From Erysipelotrichaceae bacterium (lineage in GTDB: Bacteria > Bacillota_I > Bacilli_A > Erysipelotrichales > Erysipelotrichaceae): 11,218 nt of DNA. The notes beneath the pieces were generated by a model. The model was given only the letters and a program-made list of their open reading frames with translations. It was not told where the DNA came from and searched no databases. The stretch spans positions 1 to 11,218 of the forward strand of contig CAAEDX010000171.1 of NCBI GenBank assembly GCA_900754715.1, given 5' to 3'. How positions within the stretch are numbered: the first letter of the stretch is position 1; every line of letters starts with the position of its first letter. The position numbers and the translations under genes are program-made. Shown here piece after piece: positions 6,418-11,218 of the stretch.

Positions 6418-6466
6418 GCCTTATCTTATGAACGGGCAGTGAGAGGAAAAGGGAGAGTGCCCATGA

Positions 6467-6494
6467 GCGACATCGTGATAAAGTATGCTATAAT
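6467..6494 (+). promoter_or_regulatory. Predicted extended -10 promoter for the phospholipase-dipeptidase unit
   Basis: TGC-TATAAT (6486-6494) is a perfect extended -10. GCGACA (6467-6472), 16 bp upstream, is a weak -35, which an extended -10 tolerates. The leader to ATG 6524 is about 22 bases and carries AGGAGGT at 6511-6517. Confidence 0.65.
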
Positions 6495-6523
6495 AAAAAA
6501 AAACGGCCAGAGGAGGTAATACC

Positions 6524-7519
6524 ATGCCAAATATCATCACACATGCCATTTTTGCGCAGGAAGTATCAAAAAAAGAAAAGGACGAGAAGATCAAGGCGCT
6601 CATGGAGCGTGCGGAGCATTTGTATGTCATCGGGGCCAATGGACCGGATTTTTTGTTTTTCTCGCATGTCAAGCCGTGGGAGGCGTATCAGTCACATAAG
6701 CTGAATCATCTTGGTTCGCAGATGCACGCGCAAGGCATCAATGCCTTTTATGCTGAAGCGCTTGCCTGTGTGCGCCGGCAGACACAGACGGCGGTGCGCC
6801 AGGATATGTGCGCCTATTTATTCGGGCATCTTTGTCATTGGGCGCTGGATATGGCGGCGCATCCATATATTTTCTATCGCACTGGCGATTGCAAGGGGAA
6901 GAGCGCTGGTTATCACCACCGTATGGAGTCAATGATCGACGCGGTCATGCTCAAACGCATGCGCGGTGAGGATATCCGCCAGTGGCGCAGCTATGAGCTG
7001 TGCACCTTTGATGAAGATATGCTCAAGGCAATCGCGCGCATCTATGTGCCATGCGCCAAAAAAGTCTATGACACAGAGGTCAAGGTGAATGAACTGCGGA
7101 AGACGCTGGAATCATGGCATGATGTGCAAAAGCTGCTGTATGACCCAAACGGCCGCAGGTATCAGCTGCTGCAGGGCGCGGAGAAGCTGCTCAAGGCGAA
7201 ATGGCGGATATCCGGCAATGTCGTACCAGCAACGATCGATCCGCGCTATGATGTCATGAATGATGAGCGGCGTTTCTGGATGCATCCATGTGATGATCAG
7301 ATCGTCAGCAACGCGACATTCATGGATCTTTTTGAAGAAGCGCAGAGCATAGCGCTGGAAGTCATTGCCGCTGCATGGCGCTGCATCGAGGAAGGCGCGG
7401 AAACCACGGCGCTGACCGATCTCCTGAAGGATCGTGCGTATGACACCGGGATGGCTCCTGGCACACCGATGCGGCATTTTGAGATCATCTACGAGGAGGA
7501 ACGAGATGAAGCTGTTTGA
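6524..7519 (+). CDS. Zinc-dependent phospholipase C family protein
   Basis: A 331-residue, mostly helical protein with the scattered His/Asp pattern of the Zn_dep_PLPC family: H7 in 'MPNIITHAIF', 'GANGPDFLFF' (37-46, with D42), H68, then 'YLFGHLCHWALDMAAHPY' (98-115; H102, H105, D109, H113) and 'HHRMESMID' (131-139; H131, H132, E135). In the family these residues bind zinc and the fold is related to bacterial phospholipase C. Unlike secreted PLCs, this protein has no signal peptide and starts at once with the metal-binding segment, so it is predicted to be cytoplasmic; its substrate is unknown and PLC activity should not be assumed. The C-terminal third (about 230-331) is variable and acidic at the end. 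AGGAGGT sets the start. Its last 14 bases overlap the dipeptidase gene, so the two are probably translated together. Confidence 0.85.
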   Translation: MPNIITHAIFAQEVSKKEKDEKIKALMERAEHLYVIGANGPDFLFFSHVKPWEAYQSHKLNHLGSQMHAQGINAFYAEALACVRRQTQTAVRQDMCAYLFGHLCHWALDMAAHPYIFYRTGDCKGKSAGYHHRMESMIDAVMLKRMRGEDIRQWRSYELCTFDEDMLKAIARIYVPCAKKVYDTEVKVNELRKTLESWHDVQKLLYDPNGRRYQLLQGAEKLLKAKWRISGNVVPATIDPRYDVMNDERRFWMHPCDDQIVSNATFMDLFEEAQSIALEVIAAAWRCIEEGAETTALTDLLKDRAYDTGMAPGTPMRHFEIIYEEERDEAV

Positions 7520-8417
7520 TCTGCATGCCGATCTTGGCTATGCGGTGGCAAAGAAACGTAAGGAAGGGCATTCCCGTGTCTTGTCTTCGTTCTACACTGA
7601 TGCGCTTCGCAAAGGCGGGATCAAAGCTGTTTTCATGGCCTGCTGGTTTGACGGCTCCCAGGACTTTGAGCAAATGTGTGCCATGATACAGGCGCTGAAA
7701 GCAGATATCGCGCAATGTGAAGAAGTGAAGCTGGTGTGCGATGGACGCATGATCGACTGGACAGATGACAAGATCTATGCCATGCTCAGCGTCGAAGGCA
7801 TGTGCGGGATCGACCGTGATCCGGAAACGCGGCTCGATTGGCTGTATGCGCAGGGCGTGCGCATGGGATCGCTTTGCTGGAATGAGGAGAATGCGCTGGC
7901 CAGCGGAACACGCAGCCAAAAGGGGCTGACACCGCTGGGGATCCGGGCAGTGCGCCATATGGAACGCATCGGCATGCGCATCGATGTCTCGCACGCAAGT
8001 GAGCGCACATTCTGGGATATCGCGGAACATACCGAAGGGATATTGGTCGCTTCTCATTCTAATGCGGCAGCGCTTTGTGCGCATCCGCGCAACCTCAGCG
8101 ATGAGCAGATCAGGCTGATCGGCAGACGAAAGGGCATCATCGGGGCGACAGCGGTCGGTGCTTTTGTGGACGGCAAGAAAGGATATCAGGATATCGGCCA
8201 TCTTGCCAGACATGTGGAGCGGCTGTGCCGTTGTGCGGGGGACGCGCATGTCGGCTTTGGCTTTGATTTCGAGCGGTATTATGATGGCAGCGGCGATGGG
8301 CTCAGAGGCCTGGAGGGGCCAGAACAGTGCGGCGCGCTGATCGACTGGCTGAAGCGCGATCCGCGGTATGAAAAAACGGCATGTGAAAATGCCGTGAGAA
8401 TCTTTTCATTTGAGTGA
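7506..8417 (+). CDS. M19-family (membrane dipeptidase-type) zinc dipeptidase
   Basis: A 303-residue metallohydrolase of the renal-dipeptidase family, which cleaves dipeptides, often with a D-residue, using two zinc ions. Family motifs are in order: 'FDLHAD' (H7 and D9), 'LSVEG' (E97, bridging ligand), 'RMGSLCWNEENALASG' (119-134), 'IDVSHASERTFWDI' (H163), 'VASHSNAAALCAHPRNLSDEQI' (H184 and R195) and 'HVGFGFDFE' (D254). All expected metal ligands seem present, so it is likely active. No signal peptide is seen, so it probably works in the cytoplasm despite the family name. ATG 7506 is chosen because AGGAGGA (7494-7500) precedes it and 'MKLFDLHAD' is the usual family beginning; the start lies inside the phospholipase-like gene. 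A role in recycling peptides, perhaps from the cell wall, is inference. A stem-loop occupies its last codons. Confidence 0.9.
   Translation: MKLFDLHADLGYAVAKKRKEGHSRVLSSFYTDALRKGGIKAVFMACWFDGSQDFEQMCAMIQALKADIAQCEEVKLVCDGRMIDWTDDKIYAMLSVEGMCGIDRDPETRLDWLYAQGVRMGSLCWNEENALASGTRSQKGLTPLGIRAVRHMERIGMRIDVSHASERTFWDIAEHTEGILVASHSNAAALCAHPRNLSDEQIRLIGRRKGIIGATAVGAFVDGKKGYQDIGHLARHVERLCRCAGDAHVGFGFDFERYYDGSGDGLRGLEGPEQCGALIDWLKRDPRYEKTACENAVRIFSFE
8376..8395 (+). other. Stem-loop in the last codons of the dipeptidase gene, possible weak terminator
   Basis: ACGGCAT (8376-8382) pairs perfectly with ATGCCGT (8389-8395) around a 6-nt loop. The following GAGAATCTTTTCATTT is only partly T-rich. It is the sole terminator-like element before hpf, yet it lies in coding sequence. 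Confidence 0.35.
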
Positions 8418-8487
8418 AATCCCTTACAGAAGTATTCTATCACAGATCTTGTCAAATTCCTAGACTGTAATTTGGATTGCGTCAGGT

Positions 8488-8493
8488 TATAAT
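8488..8493 (+). promoter_or_regulatory. -10 element of the predicted hpf promoter
   Basis: A perfect TATAAT lies 25 bases before the hpf start codon. No good -35 is visible at 16-18 bp spacing (CTGTAA at 8465-8470 is the best), so activation or another sigma factor is possible. The gap 8418-8518 otherwise holds nothing I recognise. Confidence 0.45.
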
Positions 8494-8518
8494 AAAGGTA
8501 GAAACGAGGAGGGATTTT

Positions 8519-9055
8519 ATGAAAGTCCAAATTTATGGTAAGAACATTACCGTGACTCCGGCGATCGCCGAAAAAATCGAAAAGAAACTCAATATGCTGA
8601 ATAAGTATTTCATCATTGCAGAAGATGATACGGCCAATGTGGTCGTTCGTGTTTATCCGGCAAAGCAGAAGATCGAGGTGACCATTCCGACCAAATATGC
8701 GGTATTGCGCGCAGAGGTGGTGCATGATGATCTTTATGCCGCCATCGATCTGGCTGTAGATAAGCTGGAGGATCAGATCCGCCGTCAGAAGACCCGCTTG
8801 ACACGCAAGAATAAGACCAAGCTGGCTGAGGCATTCGTGGATCACGAGCTGCTCGGTGAAGAGTATGATGAGAGCGAGGATGAGGTCGTCCGCACGAAGA
8901 CGATCGATCCGGATATGATGGATCTTGATGAAGCGATCATGCGCATGGAGATGCTGGGACACAGTTTCTTTATCTATCGTGATGATGAGACACGTGAGAT
9001 CGCGGTCGTGTACAAGCGCAATGATGGCGGATATGGCCTGATCGAAACGGAATGA
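8519..9055 (+). CDS. hpf: Long-form ribosome hibernation promoting factor HPF
   Basis: A 178-residue long HPF. Residues 1-100 are the S30AE domain ('MKVQIYGKNITVTPAIAEKIEKKL', 'VVVRVYPAKQKIEVTIPTKYAVLRAEVVHDDLYAAIDLAVDKLEDQIRRQK', then a Lys/Arg-rich stretch), which sits in the decoding channel of the 30S subunit. A linker of about 25 acidic residues (108-123) leads to the C-terminal dimerisation domain (125-178: 'IDPDMMDLDEAIMRMEMLGHSFFIYRDDETREIAVVYKRNDGGYGLIE'). Long HPFs pair two 70S ribosomes into inactive 100S dimers when growth stops. AGGAGGG (8507-8513) fixes ATG 8519. It has its own -10 and a strong terminator, so it is monocistronic, though next to the sporulation locus. The length is normal for the family. 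Confidence 0.96.
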   Translation: MKVQIYGKNITVTPAIAEKIEKKLNMLNKYFIIAEDDTANVVVRVYPAKQKIEVTIPTKYAVLRAEVVHDDLYAAIDLAVDKLEDQIRRQKTRLTRKNKTKLAEAFVDHELLGEEYDESEDEVVRTKTIDPDMMDLDEAIMRMEMLGHSFFIYRDDETREIAVVYKRNDGGYGLIETE

Positions 9056-9065
9056 TGTATAACAG

Positions 9066-9093
9066 CGTCGTCTGAAAAGACGGCGTTTTTTTT
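9066..9093 (+). terminator. Rho-independent terminator after hpf
   Basis: CGTCGTCT (9066-9073) pairs with AGACGGCG (9078-9085), one T-G wobble, with a GAAA tetraloop and eight Ts (9086-9093). It begins ten bases after the hpf stop codon. Confidence 0.92.
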
Positions 9094-9118
9094 ATTGTGA
9101 CAATCATGATGTCACAAT
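9094..9118 (+). promoter_or_regulatory. 25-bp inverted repeat, probable operator of an unknown regulator
   Basis: ATTGTGACA (9094-9102) and TGTCACAAT (9110-9118) form a perfect 9-bp inverted repeat with a 7-bp spacer (ATCATGA). It starts at the first base after the hpf T tract and ends 30 bases before the small ORF's start. The spacing does not fit CRP (TGTGA-N6-TCACA) or Rex. It has no T tract of its own, so an operator is likelier than a terminator. Confidence 0.5.
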
Positions 9119-9148
9119 ATGAGATATGCTGGAAGCGGAGGTGAGAGG

Positions 9149-9367
9149 ATGAAGTACAGCATTCAGCTGGGTGAAGGATGGATCGGCTTTTACGACTGCC
9201 GCAACGGCCGTTATGGCGTGACTGCAAACGCGCCGGAACGGATCCGCTGCTCTTATCCGCTGGCCTGGCACATCGCACAGACACTGCGGGAGCGCGGCAT
9301 CGCAGCGCGGATCCAGCCGGCAGCGGGAATAGAACATGCGGCCTGGGCATACAATGCATTGAAGTGA
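9149..9367 (+). CDS. Small 72-residue protein of unknown function
   Basis: A short ORF supported by a strong ribosome-binding site (GGAGGTGA, 9137-9144, seven bases from ATG 9149) and by its placement between a terminator and spoIIGA. An in-frame ATG at 9119 lacks such a site. The protein opens with a likely beta hairpin ('KYSIQLGEGWIGFYDCRNGRYGVTAN') and continues with a helix ('YPLAWHIAQTLRERGIAARIQPAAGI'). It has no signal peptide, membrane segment or known motif. A compact alpha/beta domain is plausible, but I do not recognise the family. It could share the transcript with spoIIGA (67-base gap), and the inverted repeat just upstream suggests specific control. No sporulation role can be claimed from the sequence. 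Confidence 0.6.
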   Translation: MKYSIQLGEGWIGFYDCRNGRYGVTANAPERIRCSYPLAWHIAQTLRERGIAARIQPAAGIEHAAWAYNALK

Positions 9368-9382
9368 AGGGCGGGACAGAAA

Positions 9383-9415
9383 CCGACAGCTTGCGTGAAG
9401 CGGGGCCTCTATACT
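9383..9415 (+). promoter_or_regulatory. Possible Spo0A-type promoter of spoIIGA with a 21-bp spacer
   Basis: CCGACA (9383-9388) and TATACT (9410-9415) are 21 bp apart. B. subtilis spoIIG has an unusually long spacer of about this size, with Spo0A bound near the -35. Here GACAG occurs twice, 10 bp apart (9375-9379 and 9385-9389), and ACCGACA matches the 0A box TTCGACA at 5 of 7 positions. Tentative. Confidence 0.35.
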
Positions 9416-9434
9416 GTAATGCGGGAGGGGCCGT

Positions 9435-10163
9435 ATGGAAAGCTATGTAGAGATCGCATTCATTCACAATTTTCTGACCGATCTGCTCAGTGTGTGGATG
9501 GCGCTGTATCTCGTACAGCGGCCGCTGCATGGCGGTAGAGTGACGCTGTATGCGCTGTGTGCTTCGGCCTGGAGCGCATTTGTCTTTTTGGACATTGGCT
9601 GGATCGGCGTGGCAGCCATCGAGACGATCGGCTTCATCGCGGTCTTTTACCGGCAGCTGGCCTTATATGGCGTAAATCTGCTCATGCGCACGCTCTGGCA
9701 TGCGACGGCATTCATCTTCTGGGAAGGAAGCTTTCATCTGGGCGCTTTTTTTCCCTGGATCCACACACCGATCTGGATCTGCTGGCTATTGTATCTGGCT
9801 GTGTTCTTCTATCTGCGCACGCATGCCATGACGCTGCTGCGGCAGCGATTCATCTATGGCTGCACATTGTATGGAAACGAAACGATCCGGCTGAAAGGAT
9901 ATATGGACAGCGGCAATCTGATGCAATGTCAGCATCAGCCGGTCGTCTTCGTGAATGCCAGGTATGAACCGCTGTTTGAAGGGAACGCGCGGACCATCGA
10001 GGTACATAGCATCCATGGCACAAAGCAGATGAAGGCTTACCATATCTTGTGTGAAGTGGATGGATGCCGCAAATGTCGGGTGTTTGCGGTGTTTGTCGAC
10101 GGGCTGATCCTGCGGCGCAATTGCGCGATGATCCTGAATCTGAAAATGTTGAGTATGAGGTGA
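9435..10163 (+). CDS. spoIIGA: SpoIIGA, sigma-E processing membrane aspartic protease
   Basis: A 242-residue integral membrane protein that would cleave pro-SigE in the mother cell after a signal from the forespore. Residues 5-130 hold about five hydrophobic segments (roughly 6-27, 37-56, 58-73, 77-97, 110-128), as in SpoIIGA. The C-terminal protease half carries the hallmark 'LKGYMDSGNLM' with catalytic D158 in DSG, followed by 'QPVVFVN' and a 'IEVHSIHGTKQMKAYH' strand pair. It is shorter than the roughly 310-residue Bacillus protein; the loss lies in the loops and the C-terminal end. The Cys-rich tail (206, 211, 214, 230) is unusual. The identity rests on the DSGN motif, topology and the sigE gene starting only five bases after its stop codon. 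GGGAGGGG (9422-9429) sets the start. It forms an operon with sigE. Confidence 0.93.
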   Translation: MESYVEIAFIHNFLTDLLSVWMALYLVQRPLHGGRVTLYALCASAWSAFVFLDIGWIGVAAIETIGFIAVFYRQLALYGVNLLMRTLWHATAFIFWEGSFHLGAFFPWIHTPIWICWLLYLAVFFYLRTHAMTLLRQRFIYGCTLYGNETIRLKGYMDSGNLMQCQHQPVVFVNARYEPLFEGNARTIEVHSIHGTKQMKAYHILCEVDGCRKCRVFAVFVDGLILRRNCAMILNLKMLSMR

Positions 10164-10168
10164 AGAAT

Positions 10169-10867
10169 ATGAGATGGTGGAAATGGCTCAAACAGCTGTT
10201 CTGGGAGAAAGAAGAAAATGTGCTGTTCTATATGCAGGGGCACGATGTGCTGCCCCAGCCGCTGAGCAGGGAAGAGGAAGAAGCAGCGCTCATCGCCTGG
10301 GAAAACGGTGATGAGGAGGCCCGCAGCCGACTGATCGAGCATAATCTGCGGCTCGTCGTCTATATCGCCAAGCGCTATGAGACCAATCCGATATTCATGG
10401 AGGATCTCATCAGCATCGGTTCCATCGGGCTGATCAAGGCAGTCAACACCTTCCGCCGCGATAAGAACATCAAGCTGGTCACTTATGCGTCGCGCTGTAT
10501 CGAAGATGAGATCCTGATGTTTCTGCGCAAGAAAAGCCGGCGCAAGGTGGAGGTCAGCTTCGATGAACCGCTGAATATCGATTATGATGGCAATGAGCTG
10601 TTGCTCAGCGATGTGCTGGGCACGGATGATGATACGGTCATCCGTGAATTTGAGAAAAATGAGAACCGCCGTGAATTGTTAAAGGCGATGAAAGGCCTGA
10701 AAGAGAGGGAGAGGATGATCTTGCAGATGCGTTATGGCATCGAGCATGAAGAGCTGACGCAGAAAGACATTGCCAAGAAGCTGGGCATCTCTCAGTCTTA
10801 TATTTCAAGGCTGGAGAAACGGATCTTGCAGAAGCTGAAGACTCAGCTGAAGGTCAAAGCGGACTGA
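10169..10867 (+). CDS. sigE: Sporulation sigma factor SigE, made as pro-SigE
   Basis: A 232-residue sigma-70 family factor directing early mother-cell transcription. The highly conserved blocks match SigE: 'NLRLVVYIAKRYE', 'EDLISIGSIGLIKAVNTF' (78-95), 'KLVTYASRCIEDEILMFLR' (102-120), 'EVSFDEPLNIDYDGNELLLSD' (128-148) and 'LGTDDD'. Region 4.2 is 'LTQKDIAKKLGISQSYISRLEKRI' (196-219). The N-terminus is the inhibitory pro-sequence: a Trp-rich amphipathic helix (MRWWKWLKQLFW), then acidic residues; by alignment with B. subtilis pro-SigE, cleavage by SpoIIGA would fall near F20-Y21. That makes it about 20 residues, shorter than the 27 of B. subtilis. ATG 10169 is preceded by GAGGTGA that overlaps the spoIIGA stop codon. 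A terminator overlaps its own stop, so sigG probably has a separate promoter. Confidence 0.97.
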   Translation: MRWWKWLKQLFWEKEENVLFYMQGHDVLPQPLSREEEEAALIAWENGDEEARSRLIEHNLRLVVYIAKRYETNPIFMEDLISIGSIGLIKAVNTFRRDKNIKLVTYASRCIEDEILMFLRKKSRRKVEVSFDEPLNIDYDGNELLLSDVLGTDDDTVIREFEKNENRRELLKAMKGLKERERMILQMRYGIEHEELTQKDIAKKLGISQSYISRLEKRILQKLKTQLKVKAD

Positions 10868-10882
10868 CGGTCCGTTTTTTTT
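10859..10882 (+). terminator. Rho-independent terminator between sigE and sigG
   Basis: GCGGAC (10859-10864) pairs with GTCCGT (10870-10875), ending in a G-T wobble, with a 5-nt loop that contains the sigE stop codon. Eight Ts follow (10875-10882). It would separate mother-cell sigE transcription from forespore sigG. Confidence 0.8.
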
Positions 10883-10984
10883 GTCAAGGCATGACTGCTT
10901 CCAATTTATGACAGTGAGGCATGCAGAATAGAGAAGGAAACGAACGGGCAGACTTCTAGTACAGGGTAACTGGGAGGAATGCCA

Positions 10985-11218
10985 ATGAGTCGTTACAAAG
11001 TCGTGATCAGCGGGCTGTCCACCGATCATCTGCATGTGCTGAGCAATGAACAGATGAATGAGCTGTTTAAGAAATACCAAGACGGGGATGCGCAGGCAAA
11101 GGAGGAATTGATCTGCGGCAACCTCAAGCTGGTGCTTTCGATCGTTCAGCGTTTCGCGGCCCGCTGTGACAATATGGATGATCTGTTTCAGGTCGGATGC
11201 ATCGGTCTGGTCAAGGCG
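10985..11218 (+). CDS. sigG: Forespore sigma factor SigG, N-terminal part
   Basis: The first 78 codons of a sigma factor that runs off the window. 'MSRYKVVISGLSTDHLHVLSNEQMNELFKKYQDGDAQAKEELICGNLKLVLSIVQRF' and 'DNMDDLFQVGCIGLVKA' match SigG at its conserved N-terminus (the MSR.KV.I.G...L..L beginning is diagnostic) and region 2. SigG drives late forespore genes after engulfment and in other species is held by anti-sigma factors. GGGAGG (10972-10977) precedes ATG 10985. The 102-base gap after the sigE terminator should hold its promoter, expected to be read by SigF and SigG. I see ATTTA (10904-10908) and CAGAATAG (10924-10931), but neither fits either consensus well. Position after spoIIGA-sigE is the usual one. 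Confidence 0.95.
   Translation, partial: MSRYKVVISGLSTDHLHVLSNEQMNELFKKYQDGDAQAKEELICGNLKLVLSIVQRFAARCDNMDDLFQVGCIGLVKA

Noticed and set aside
6478..6488. GCATACTTTAT on the minus strand as a SigE/SigK-type -10 for the SpoIID-like gene
   Set aside because: It resembles the CATAnnnTA pattern but is the complement of the strong forward extended -10, no matching -35 is seen, and one short match is weak evidence.
7485..8249. Minus-strand open frame of 254 codons opposite the dipeptidase gene
   Set aside because: It is antisense to conserved M19 motifs and its translation resembles no protein family.
8279..8962. Minus-strand open frame of 227 codons opposite hpf
   Set aside because: It covers the confirmed hpf and the dipeptidase end in antisense, crosses the hpf promoter, and has no ribosome-binding site or motif.
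9094..9118. CRP/FNR or Rex binding site
   Set aside because: Half-sites resemble TGTGA/TCACA, but the spacer between them is 11 bp and not the 6 bp these regulators need.
10883..10984. SigF/SigG-type promoter before sigG
   Set aside because: ATTTA and CAGAATAG are at about the right spacing but match the consensus sequences too poorly to annotate as a feature.

Overview
The window looks like the chromosome of an endospore-forming, low-to-mid GC Firmicute. The proof of sporulation is the right end, where spoIIGA, sigE and the start of sigG lie in the same order as in Bacillus and clostridia. Strong AGGAGG ribosome-binding sites, extended -10 promoters and a long-form HPF fit this. An Erysipelotrichia-like gut bacterium is my guess, but nothing here proves the family. 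No phage, IS element, CRISPR array, tRNA or rRNA was seen.

Left part (1-1753): the 3' end of an M16-family (YmfH-like) peptidase gene with a terminator. A promoter then drives a short single-domain SSB-like protein and a small lipoprotein, closed by another terminator.

Middle left (1755-4353): an extended -10 promoter precedes a two-gene unit with a 17-bp overlap. It encodes a WYL-domain transcriptional regulator and a DUF2779 protein that joins a Cas4-like N-terminal part (active site apparently degraded, cysteines kept) to a DnaQ-like exonuclease domain. This is the best candidate for an under-described system. A perfect palindromic terminator separates it from a convergent gene.

Middle (4359-8417): on the minus strand lies a SpoIID-type peptidoglycan lytic domain protein with four C-terminal peptidoglycan-binding repeats. 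Its real start seems to be a non-canonical ATC codon behind a perfect Shine-Dalgarno sequence. Divergent from it, an overlapping pair encodes a zinc-dependent phospholipase C family protein and an M19 dipeptidase.

Right part (8418-11218): hpf with its own -10 element and terminator, a 25-bp inverted repeat, a 72-residue orphan ORF, then spoIIGA-sigE-sigG. SpoIIGA is the membrane protease that activates pro-SigE in the mother cell. SigG is the late forespore sigma factor and runs off the window. A possible Spo0A-type promoter with a 21-bp spacer precedes spoIIGA.
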